Shown here: in pieces, positions 24,201 through 35,100 of the stretch
How the letters are laid out: each line of letters starts with the position of its first letter
Position numbering within the stretch: the first letter of the stretch is position 1
Assembly: GCA_013349435.1 (NCBI GenBank)
Contig: DUZQ01000009.1
Coordinates: 1 to 56,634, forward strand
DNA length: 56,634 nucleotides
Reading direction: 5' to 3'
DNA from: Planctomycetota bacterium
GTDB taxonomy: Bacteria; Planctomycetota; Phycisphaerae; Sedimentisphaerales; Anaerohalosphaeraceae
Translations under genes and position numbers: made by a program
Notes under the pieces: model-generated
Told to the model about the DNA's origin: nothing
What the model saw: the letters and a program-made list of their open reading frames with translations, nothing else
The model's database searches: none

Positions 24201-26083
24201 TTATAATTTCCGGCGACTTGGGCGGACACGGCGAGATAGCCTGAAAACCGGTTGTTCTCCAATGATTTGCGCCACTTGGCTATATGAACAAGGCTGTTCG
24301 GAAGTATTCTCAAGATTACATATCCGTACGAAGACAGCAGCCGACAGACCTGCTTCAATGTTATGCCTGCATCGGGATACGTGCCTCCATACTCGAATTG
24401 AATTATTTTAATTTTTTGCCGGCGAAGCAGATTGGCGGCCCCCTGCAGAACATCCAATTCCGCACCTTCGGTATCAATTTTCACAAAATCCACACGCGGG
24501 ACGGAGTTTTCTTCACAAAACGAATCAAGTGTTCTTGCCTGAACCGAAATCGGTACAGGTTCCATATCAAATTGATCTTCAACATCGGGATTGCGCCGGT
24601 AAAAGGAACTCATTCGTGCCGATTTTGTGTTCTGGTCGTAGTAATAAAAAGTTTTAGAGCCATTATCAACAGATATTGCGATATTCTGGGGCTGCGCATT
24701 CGAAGAGTCGAGATTGTTGTTTAAGCGGTTGAAGGTATCAGCGACAGGCTCGAAGGCATACAAAAGAACGTTTCCGACATCTGCAAGTACCCGGCTGCTC
24801 CACTGTCCCGTATTTGCACCGATATCGAATACGACGTCGCCCGGCTTTATCAGCTTTGGAATCAATGCAAACTCACCATTTGTTCGGCAATCACTGTTGT
24901 CGAAACCAATATCATCAAAAACGGGGCTGTCATTATGAACCTTTATCTTTTTCAGCAGGTCATCAAAGACGATTGGGGCGTCGGTGTCGTTTTTGATAGA
25001 AGTTCGCGCAGGTTCCGCAATCCGCCCGGTTTCCGAGCCGAGGCGGGTCAGCAAATCCTTCGCCTGCAGGAAATCCGGGTTAATCCTGAGGGTTTGACGG
25101 GCGGATTTGCCGGCAAGTTTTTTGTCGCCGGCCTCGTATGCGGCTTTAGCCAGATACCACAACACAATCCAGTGGTCGCATTTGGCGTGAATCGCTTCGA
25201 GAAACTTTAACTTTGCCTGTTCGAACATACCATGCTGTAAGCAAGCAAGTCCGTACCAGAAATGCTCGATTGCCGAATTTATTTTCGGCAGCGAGGCGGA
25301 CATATTAAACGCCTGGTCGTAATAGCTGTGCCAGAGGAGTCTCTGTGGTTGCGGCCGCTGTACGGACACAAAAGGCTTCCAGTTTTTTATATAAAGCTGT
25401 ATGTCGTATTCACTGATTTGTGCATTTTCCTGCTTGGCGACATCGAGCACATTATCATGCACGACAAAACAACCCGGCAGAGGAATAAGCTGTTTGCCGG
25501 CCTTGTACAACTTCAGGCACATATCGCCGTCACCACAGTAAAAACGATACTGCTCATTGAATCCGCCGACCTGTTTGAAGTGGTCCAGTCTTACCAGGCC
25601 GTAGTTCATTAAAAGCTTCGGTCCGAAGGTGAAGTCAATCCCATATATATCCCAGCCCTGCCTTGCATAAATATTCCTGAAGAAGAAGACTCCACCTGCG
25701 ACGTCATCATTATATAAATTCAGTGTATTGACGGCCCGGCTGATGCACTCTTTGCCGTATATGATGTCATCGCTGCCGTACATAGCCCATTTGCCGCGTG
25801 CTTTTGCAAAGCCGAAATTATAAAGCTTTGACCAGGTATGTTTCCCGGGTCCGAGGTACTGCTGCTCGCTGTAGATGTTTTTTACCCCGTGCTTGTGTAA
25901 CACCTCGATTGTATTGTCTTTTGAAGCGCCTTCGATAACAATCAGTTCACAGGTTATTCCCTGTACAGCGTTTTTCAGGCTGGCCAGCATCCGGTCGAGC
26001 AACTGCGCCCTGTCCTTGGTTGCCAGAATAATGCTGACGTCAAAATCGTGCTTCGAACAATTCTCATATTTCATTTTTGCCAT
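21296..26083 (-). CDS. multidomain glycosyltransferase/methyltransferase protein
   Basis: This 1595-residue protein strings together several sugar-modifying modules. They are a GT2 glycosyltransferase (about 12-250, YGSDD motif near 105), TPR repeats (265-348), and an FkbM-type methyltransferase (390-615, VVFDIGANTGQWS and VKIDTEGAELDVLQGA). Next come a second SAM-dependent methyltransferase (678-845, LRLHLGCGKWHFDNYINID) and a GT-A-like domain with FLVDDN (920-1175). A typical GT2 (1200-1435, VDDGSEDKT and VDSDDF) and C-terminal TPRs (1518-1588) complete it. I chose the ATG at 26083, where GGAG lies seven bases upstream. No membrane segments or signal peptide are visible, so it is cytosolic. 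It lies between fliD and the giant glycosyltransferase and probably modifies flagellin glycans. Confidence 0.8.
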   Translation of the reverse strand: MAKMKYENCSKHDFDVSIILATKDRAQLLDRMLASLKNAVQGITCELIVIEGASKDNTIEVLHKHGVKNIYSEQQYLGPGKHTWSKLYNFGFAKARGKWAMYGSDDIIYGKECISRAVNTLNLYNDDVAGGVFFFRNIYARQGWDIYGIDFTFGPKLLMNYGLVRLDHFKQVGGFNEQYRFYCGDGDMCLKLYKAGKQLIPLPGCFVVHDNVLDVAKQENAQISEYDIQLYIKNWKPFVSVQRPQPQRLLWHSYYDQAFNMSASLPKINSAIEHFWYGLACLQHGMFEQAKLKFLEAIHAKCDHWIVLWYLAKAAYEAGDKKLAGKSARQTLRINPDFLQAKDLLTRLGSETGRIAEPARTSIKNDTDAPIVFDDLLKKIKVHNDSPVFDDIGFDNSDCRTNGEFALIPKLIKPGDVVFDIGANTGQWSSRVLADVGNVLLYAFEPVADTFNRLNNNLDSSNAQPQNIAISVDNGSKTFYYYDQNTKSARMSSFYRRNPDVEDQFDMEPVPISVQARTLDSFCEENSVPRVDFVKIDTEGAELDVLQGAANLLRRQKIKIIQFEYGGTYPDAGITLKQVCRLLSSYGYVILRILPNSLVHIAKWRKSLENNRFSGYLAVSAQVAGNYNVMKNLTDTKTLPDRNHQSRPFDRKPFELVPQTDVLSQLESAHLWCPGQGLRLHLGCGKWHFDNYINIDYPPKKHNVVTNLGADIYADIKKLSFPPCSVDEIRLHHLFEHFDRTTALGLLIKWHEWLKTGGTLRIETPDLIGSAKTLLSDAPLKTKMGVVRHLAGDQADSWAYHTDHWFAQRFEHTFKQLGFGTIRTQTSTWPHEPCLSNVQVHATKKVQLNRKRLLEVCDKLLLDSLVSDAPNELAKHKIWMRRLRTFLDETAVSPEESAYKTFEDTNEKKHTSDQKEQKTKTVGLIFSKDRPMQLAAAIESFLLHCRDRDNINLNVLYKASNDFYRAQYDTLKNDWPKLTFIEETDFKNQTLNIISQYEYVLFLVDDNLFVKDFNIASIADLLKQNRNALGFSLRIGKNTTYSYARDVQVALPPFWYVDKSVLKYDWTGAQIHFAYPLELSSSVYRTSDLLEMLKKLDFDNPNILEGLMDANKRIYAGARPALLCYEQSAAFCNPVNIVQNVSENRAGTKTEYSAQSLAKMFQTGLRIDVRRYTGFVPNSPHQEVKLEFVESRTKNPPVEPLVSVEMIAYNAQKYIAQAVDSVLAQTYKNFELIIVDDGSEDKTKEIVDSYSDSRIRYIRKEHKNRWSGTNVAIANAAGKYIISVDSDDFIACDYIEKMVAVAQRNPDIDYFYPACLTLVDREGQSPGQRWDYLDFADNKTLPNFLFEHAYSPIPHPGGLKRKSMYDRTGGYEELENAADFVFLCRNSLRINFKRVSDSPTYFYRLLSSGLSHKFKARNKITADILNEMVSIYPAEVLCPDIARIAEPAVRRRGYYKYLMDTFYKHVHGHMVRFGDYFRRYGDYYKDKLLGCAGDVNTAANAAAVSKCRDIRNLFEHGVDLLKTDEPGRALDCFDEVYRSGGIVPDLQYARAIALARLGRMVEAEKACRNQLKLKNNHKPAIELLQKISGGVKVVN

Positions 26084-26117
26084 AACCTTACTCCGGGCCG
26101 ACTGCTTCCACACATTT

Positions 26118-29100
26118 TCAGGCTCTCACGCCGCAACAGGCACGAACATCCTGTTTGCATGGCTCCAGCAGCATAACTTCAACACTGTTGACATCAAGCA
26201 ACCGACCAAACATCTTCCACGCCGGTTCGCCCATCTTCGGATTCCACAGAGACACCCCCTGGATAAATACGCGAGGCTTTTTCGAGGTGGCGGCGATTGT
26301 ATGAGATATCGCCTGAGAAATTACTTCCGGCAGAACATCCCGCACGCAGTGATAGCGGTTATATCTGCATTTCCAGTCGCATCCGAAACACTGAAGCGCA
26401 AGACAGACGACGGAAGTCAGTTGCGAGTACGGCATAAACCTTCCGAAATGGCCGCCCCCCAACAATATCACATTCGGGGTTTCGACCGCGCATGCGATGT
26501 GAGCAAGCGCCGTTTCAGCACCCACAGCCAAACGGCACTGTTTCAAGATCGCCGCCGACTGCCGAAGAGTAGCCCCTCCGGACAGATTGACGGCATACAC
26601 ACCGGCCTCATCGAGATTGTGCTTGTTTGAATGATAATCATTTTCCGAACCCAATGCGATAACCGAATAACCGTTCTTCCGGCAAACAGGCTCCAGCGCC
26701 TTTCCGTAATTTTCATAAAATCTGTGTTCCGTGCGGGTCCCTGCAAAAAGAGCTATCGTCCGCTCCGGTATTAATCCATACTTTTCGAAGGTATCACGGG
26801 CAAATTGTTCATCGGCGTCTGTTGTCCATATCTTTGGTTTCAAGGATGAGACATCGGCCCCAAGGCCCCGCAGAAAATCACAATGCCGCTGCAGTTCGGG
26901 CTTGTATCGGTTATCCGTTTGTATGATATCGGTGTATGAAGCCCATCTTACATTCCTAAGTGCCACTCTTTTCGGGATAAACTCCAGTCCTCTTACATCG
27001 GCCAGACCGTGAGTAGCAAAGGTGCTGTTAAGCAAAATATCGGGTTGAACCTTTTGAACTTCTTTAATCAGGGTCTGATACTGAGTTTGGCTTTGCCGTT
27101 TATGTTCAATGGGCACAGTAATTATCTCCTCAACAAACGGGCATGCCCTGTAAAGGGGGGCGATGTGGGCCTGACAGAGTACGGTTATCCTTGCGCCGGG
27201 GAATAATTTCGGCAGATACGGCAGCATTGATGAAGAAAGAACGGCATCACCGATAGAATCCGTCCGAAGCCAAAGGACGCTTTTGATGTTACCTGTTTCA
27301 AAAGGCTGACCGACAGTAACCTGCCCGGCATAGAAAGCCGGCTTTTTTGAGTCGGCTAAGCTGTTACTGTCGGTTGCCTGCTTGATGTTCTGCGAAAGCT
27401 TTAGGGCTTGCCGGTCGCAAGGAGACAGCTTCAGCGCCCGCTGTGCCAGATGCTCAGCCTCTTTGATTTTCCCATTATTAAGATAATAAACAGCCAGTTC
27501 GCATATAGCCGTTACACAGGAAGATTCGACCGCAACAGCACGCTGCCAGAGCGGCGCAGCCGCATCATCACAATTATTCGCCTTTAGATGTTCGGCTCCC
27601 CGCAACAGTGCACCTAAATTATTTGCGTATTTTTTAAGATAGGCTCTGGAATCGTCGCTTACCTGAGAGGCCGTCTTTTTGTGTTCGACACGTATCTGAG
27701 CCACCTGAGTTATGATTCTTTCAAGTGCTCTTCGGAAATTTTTGCAGAAGGCTTCCTGTGAAAAATCTCTCAATACCGCCCGCCTTGTCATTATCGAGTG
27801 CTCCCGATGCCATTGTGCCGGCTTGGCCGTAACCTCACGCACAACCCCGACAATATCCTTTACCGAATCGCTTTGAAGCATTATGCCGAAGCCGTCCACG
27901 TCTATTGTAGCACCACGGCTGACAATGGGTATCAGGCCCTGATTCATGCACTCAATCACGCCGCCACATGAGCCTTCCGCACAGGATGGCAAAATCACAC
28001 AACTGCACCGGTCCATTAAATCATAGAACAAGGGCGACCTTAGAGGGACCATTTTATCCGGATTTACAAAATGGATATTCGGGTGCCTTGACAATTCTTC
28101 TTCGTAAACTTTGTAAAAAGCCGGTTCAACGTTTCCGGTACACCACAAATGGGCATCGAGCTGCATAAACGCCTCGATTAGCAAATCAAGACCCTTGTGA
28201 ACATTTCCTGCAGAACCGAAGTAAAGGAAATGTCTCCTTGCAGAGTCAAAGTCCCTGGCGGTCCGGTCATAATAGTCATCTTTATAGATGCCGTTGTTTA
28301 TGCAGATACAAAAAGGAAAATCGGAATAACTTTGGGCGGCAAACTGATTTCCAAGGCATATTATTCCATCGGCGTCGTGAACGGCAAATTCTTCACTGAC
28401 GTTTATCCACCGGTCGTAAGGCAGGCGCACACCACGCCTTTTGCGGAGGTTTTCAAATCTCGCCGCCTCAAGTCGGTTGAACTGTTTCCAATACAGGCTC
28501 GTCGAAAAATAAATCTTCACCGCATCTGCGGCAACATTCCTGCTGAGGTACTCAAAGTTAATCCCGGCGTGCCCTATGAACAGGTCATAAACCTTATCGG
28601 TTTTGAAGTCTTTGCAGTCAAAATCTATCAGGTCCACGATGTAACCCATTTGTGTGAGGACCTTAACGATACTTCGGGCTATGCCGGGATTGCTGAACTT
28701 GTGCGGATAGTAATTCGGTCCCATTCTCAAGGGTGCGGTAATATATGAAACGAGGGCGTTTTTCTTTTTCTCAACGGCGGTGCTGTTTTGATAATCCGTA
28801 TCGGCCTGAGCCTGCGGTTTTTTTGTGCCGTCAAACTTCTTGATGAAATCATTCATAACCTTCGGATGGGTGCCCCTGAAAGACTCGGTACGGGAATTTT
28901 TGTCGCCCATCCATACCGGATACCTTGCTTCAATTTCTTTTCTGTTTTGGGGTGTCCATTTCAGGTAGCACTGTTGGTACCACTTCGAGCGGCTCAGCCC
29001 GGAGACTTCCCACGGCCCGCGCCTGCCGTAATATTCCATCTTTTGTGCCACCTGCTCATGCACTACGTAACTGTAATGGTACAGGATGATTCCCATCCGC

Positions 29101-32100
29101 CGGGTTTGACTTCCGTCCACAGGGTTCATCTGTTCTGTGGTAAGCGAAGAGCCAGGCCAGACCATTGTCGGCGGCCGGTGGGTTACGAATCGGGCGCCGG
29201 GTACATACTTAAAGAGCCTTCTATAGTGATACGGCTGGTCGAAAAACAAAGGTGTGACAAAGATGTAATCCAGACCTTTCCAGAAATTATCGGGTATGAA
29301 ATTAACCTGTGTGATTGAGGCATCTTTTCGGAGAAGTTCATTAATTTTCTCAAGATCGCACTTTTTATAAACCTCATCTGAATCTATGAGCCAGACATAG
29401 TCTCCGGTAACATATTTCACAGCCTCGTTTTGCATCTCGCACTTTTCGGGCCATTTTGACTGAATAAGTTTTATCTTGTTTTCGGGGTCGGGGAAAGACT
29501 TTATGAATTCAACGGTCCCATCCTTTGAGCTGCCGTCCGGTTTTGCGGCGAACATGCAATCCTCAACGGCACCTTCTGCAATTATAATCTCGTGTGCGAA
29601 ATCGTAAATTGATTTGAGGCTGTATTCAATAAAGGGCATACCGTTAAGCACAATCATTATGAAGCTGAATTTCAAGTCGCCGTTTCGGTCAATATTACTT
29701 TTGCGGTTCAATAACTCAACCCGCTTTGAGCGGCCTGGTTCGCCCGAATTACTCTGTGCGTACCGTCTCATCAGCGATGCAGCTTCTTGTGTCCAGCCAA
29801 TCTGTTTATAGAGCCGACAGATATTTGATACGGTGTTGCAGTCGGCAGGGTCAAGCCTGAAAGCCTCGGTAAGACATCGCATAGCTTCAAGCAGGTCTCC
29901 GTTTGCCGTCAGATCGTTAGCTTGGTCATTCAGAAAAAGAACCCGGCCGGTGTTTGTCGAGTCTTGCCGCATCTGCTGCTCCAGTATGACAGGCTCTTTA
30001 TTTTGATATGAATGCGCAAAAACCTCTTTGGCGCCCGGCTCGGCAATCGCCCACTTGTTCTTACGAATGAGCAAATCCTCACGCTGGAAATATTTTTTAT
30101 AGCACTGCTGGAATATGCCGTAGTCGGGATGTTTTCGTTTCAAACGCTCGATGGAAACTTCTCTTATTTTCTTTTTCTGCTCCCAATCGTCTCTTATGTC
30201 GTTTCTGTCATGGTACAGCACTGCCCCCGGCCAATAAATCTGCTTTCTCATGTCGGGCCGGATATCAAGGAGGCGCCGAGACAAGTCAAGACCACCTCCC
30301 CCTAAAATAATCTCATCATCCCAGCCGCCGACCACAAAAAAGAAAGGAACCAGGTATGCGGTGTTACCCTCCTGACAGGAAAAGTACGGGAAAGGCCTGT
30401 CGCCATAATAAAGATGTTCGGTGTACGGTGGTGCGTTTTTGTCTTTGGGCCAAATCGAGCCTCTGACTGCAATGGCCTGGCATTCGTCAAAGGCCTCGCG
30501 GTAGCTTTGCAGGATATCAGGTGCTGGAATACCGTCGTCATCAAGGAACAGGAGGATACGACCCTTGGCGAAAACAGCACCTATATTGCGGGCACAGTAA
30601 GCCCCTGTATTTTGACTGAGCCTTACATACGTATCAATAAAAGGTTTAAGGGAATCGAATACGCCCGGCTTTGCTCCATTATCCACGAAAACAAGTTCAA
30701 AATTTTCGTTGCGCTGTTGAATCAGCGATTCGAAATTTCTGATTGTGTCCGGATGCAATCGCCATGAAATAACTATTACCGAGATGGCCGGTGCCAGCAC
30801 GTGTAAACGGTACTTAACATAATCAAAGACCTCCTGGTATGACGAGAATCTGTCCTGCCAGTTTCTCTCCACCAATTGCCGCCTTAGTCTGTTTAGCTGG
30901 CCCGAACGGTCAGCCAAATCATCCTGATCCAGGCGACTGCTTACGGTTATTCGAAGGTCGTAGTGCCTGGCATTTTCTGAATACCACTGCTGGACACTTG
31001 TCGTCGATTGTTTTTCAAAATAATCCGCGAGAAATTGTCTTGCGGCTGGGTTGTTGTGGTTTTTAATTTCACTGTTTAAATATCTGAGGCTTTCCGGTTT
31101 CATATCGAGTCCGAAATAGCACATCGCCCTTAAGAGGTCACAGTTCTTAAACACTTTTACGAAATCGTTGCACATCGCTTCTATGCCATCCATATTTGTA
31201 ATGGAGGTTATATACCTGCCTTCACAAAGCGACTTAAAAGCAGATTTTAATAGCTCTTTAAGAATACGGCCATCAACAGGTTGACTTTCCAACGTGGCGA
31301 TTCGTTTTTTGTGCCTCTCCACAAAACCGGAACAAGTGCAATTCTTCAACGCAGCCTTAATATCAGCAAGCGGCGCTCCCTTAAGCCCTTTTACCGTCTC
31401 TTCCAGCTTATACAGGTAATACTGTTTATATAATCTTCTTCTACTGCGCGGGTCACAGTAAGGTATCTTCCGCGTTTGTGATGTGGAGTGAATCCTTCGA
31501 AGCATCAGAAACTCCGGGATATTCTTTAGCTTCAGGACGCCGGTTAAATAAGCATACTCAGCAACCTTAGCGAGCCAGAATGAATCGCAGGCACAACGGT
31601 TTTCATCGTACAAACCCAACAAATTGAAAAGTTCCTTTCTTATAATCCCTGAAGCATGGCTAATTGCATGAGACCGGCCGGTTATCATCCCCATGACGAT
31701 ATCATCGTGTTCTGTTGGAAATTCATGTTTTTCCGTATATTCCAAACCTTTGAAATTGTCTATGAAATCCCTCCAAAATGCGCCTACAACCCCCAAGCTA
31801 CTGTCACCGATTATCTCGCTGTATAGTCGCTGAACCTTGTCGGGAACCATAATGTCGTCGGAGTCATGTATCATTATGAACTCGGAGTTTGCGCGGGCGA
31901 TTGCAAAATTCCGCCTTACGTAAGGCCCTTTGTTGCTATCAAAATAGAATGGTTTGATTCTGTCATCTCTGGCCGAGAATTCGGCGATTATACTCCTTGT
32001 GCCGTCCGTACTGGCATCATCCAACACAAACAATTCCCACTGAGACATAGTCTGGGCCAGAATGCTGTCGAGAGATTCAGTCAGGAATTGTTCGCAGTTA

Positions 32101-35100
32101 TAACAGGACATAATAATTGAGACCTTCGGGTCGGCCTTGGGGACCCGGTTGGGTGGGCAGTTGCTTTCGGGACTGTAGATTCCTGCTTTCGCAGGAATGA
32201 CATTATTCGCAGGAATGACATTATTCGCAGGGACGTCATTATTTGTGGCGGTGACATTATTTGTGGGGATGTCATTATTTTCGCTATTTGTGGCGGTATC
32301 ATTGCTTGTGGGGATGTCATTATTTTCGCTCAGATGAGATGATGTGAGAAAATGACCGAGTCGCTTCATCCACAGAGTCATATTAAATTCGGCGGCGATT
32401 TTGTTATACGCAGCTATACCCATCGTCCGCCTCATTTGTGGATTTTGTGCCAGCGCTACCATATATTCGGCCATCGCATCGACATCGCCCTCTTTTACGA
32501 GAAAACCCGTTACACCGTGCCGTACCTCATCCGGGATACCTTCATGCAGCGTAGATACAACAGGCAGTCCCGCGGCTGAAGCTTCGAGGATGATGTGAGG
32601 CAAGCCTTCGGCATCACCGGTTTCGGGGTCGGTTATCGAATGCTGTACATAAACTGATGCATTGCAGATTTTTTTCATCGCGAATTCATGAGGCTGATAG
32701 CCATGCAGCTTTACCCGGTTTTTCAAACCGTGCAAGTCGATAAATCTTTCAACGTCCGGACGCAATTTCCCGTCGCCGATGATGTCGAGAGTACAATCTT
32801 CTATTCGCCGGCTGACTTTTCCGAAAGCCTCCAACAACAGCAACGGCCCTTTCTTGGGTACGAGGCGAGTTACCGAGATAAATCGGGTCGGCTGGTTCTG
32901 CGGCCGGGCCTGGATTGTGTGCGGAATTTCGACGCCGTGTTGAATAACCTTAATCTTGTGTGGCGGTATGCCGACGCCGGCGAGGCGGTTTGACATTTTT
33001 TCCGAAAGCGCGATAACGCCTGTAACATTCCTTCCCATCCATTTGTAGTATTTTACCATTTCCGCATCACGCAGCCATTTGCTGGCGTCGTAGCCGAGAA
33101 AATGAACAAATATCGGTAGATGCAGCCGTCTGCGGTTCAGTTCAACAATACCTTGGCCATGGCAGCCATACTCGCAAAGTATATGTGTTACTCCATAATG
33201 CTGCAAAAACTGAACGATTTGTTCCTCTACCTCCAAATGATATACCCTTATACCACCCGCATGTGGTGTAACCAGATGTGGGACGGATAAACGCAAACCT
33301 TCACATATTTTTCTGGTTACAAGGACTGTTCTGTTTGGGGCGATGTTGTCAATCTGGCGATTGATAAACGTTTCCGTAACTGCGCCAAGTTGACGAGTGA
33401 AAATCGCAAGACAGCCGATTTGACCTGCTTTGGTTTGGGGCGGCTTTGGCAATATGTCCTGACGCTGCCGGCTTCGCTTCATCGGCTTGCGACTGCCCTT
33501 AATCGCGTCTTTTATAACCAGGGCCGCACGTGGCGCAACGTCTTTATCGTCAATATACAAGTGCTGTTGAGCAAAGGATTTCTGCATCGCAAGCCTTCGG
33601 TGTCTTGCCTCGGCGTCATATAAAAACCTGTTGCACAATTTCGACAGCGGCTCGTTATCCTCGAATACTCGCCATGCCGAATCGGTAAAGTTGACGTTAC
33701 TTTTATTATGGACGAAAATTGTCGGTATATCCCTGTGCAGAAACAATAGCGAAGCCGTCCCCGTGTAGTAGAACATTATGCCGACATCGATAACAGACCA
33801 CAACTCATCGAGTGAGTACTCGGTGCAAATATAAATATTTTTATATTCACCAAAAATCCGTTTATAAAGCTCGACGTGGTCAACCCGCGGGCTTGCTTTT
33901 ATAATAATCTGAATATCCTGATTGAGCGCCAAAGCGGCGATTTCATCACAACGTGTGAAAAAATCCTTTATATTTACCGGCCAGGCGCCGGCAAATATGC
34001 TTCGGGTTACCACGCATACGGTCTTTTTCTCCGGCGACAGACCCATTTGCCCGTATAACCTGCGCGGGTTAATATATGTTTTCGATTTTATTACCCTTTC
34101 GTTAACCGGCGAGCCTGTTACGACAATATTTTGATTTTGCATTTTGAAGTGCTGACTGAGCTGCTTTACGGTCTCTCGTCCCCAGGCCAAATATAAATCG
34201 CCGTGCTGCCTGAACTGTTCGATGTCACTCACATATCCGTGCGGGCATTCAACTGTAAGAATTCCCTTTTTCTTTGCCACTTCAGTAAACACGCGGATAC
34301 TTGAGGCGGCCATTTCATCGGTCAAGACGACATCAGGAGTCATAATCCGAAGCGCTTCAGATGCTTTTTGAATGGTCAGAGGCAGTTGCGAGAGGGTATC
34401 CCAAATGCAGGTCCAGTGAAAATTGAGGTGAGGATTCTTCAATATGCTGTTGTCATCCATTTTTTGGCGCAAATTTTTCCACCGGTTCCGCGCATCTATA
34501 ACCCTGCTTTGCGTCTGCTGATAGTCGGAGCTTTGACTATACGTTGAAACGTCCGCAAGGCTTGCAAAAGGTGTATTTTCGGGAACACGGAATCCCGTCC
34601 GTCCGTTCCTTTGCTCTATTGTCATTCGTAAATTCAAGAGCAGGCCTTCACAACCGGGCATCTCGCTCCAGGCGCGAACATACGGCTCCATGACCGTCAG
34701 GTGAAGCCCGGCTCCGACCGCAATAAGCTTTAAGGATCCACGGTCCCGCCAGCAATCGAATGCGAAAACGCGTTCGACATCTGTTTCATTTGAAGAAGCC
34801 GAAGCGGATGCCTCTTGTGAAGGCTCTTTGTAAGGTATGAAGTGTGCGTTTATTTGGCGTTTGCCTGCTTCGGCAAGTAACACGGCTTCAAAAACGCCGT
34901 TTCTGTTATTTACCCGGTTGCGGTCCCGACACGGCACCTCGCACCTGCCCAGGACGATGACGTCGCTGACAGCATAATTATCAAAAATCCGGCTGATTAT
35001 CATTTGTGCCCGCACGGCCTGTCGGAAAAAGTGGGTATGCTCCAGCCTGATAAGCTCCGCAAGGTTAATGCCTTCATAAACCAAGGATTTCTCAAAAGGC

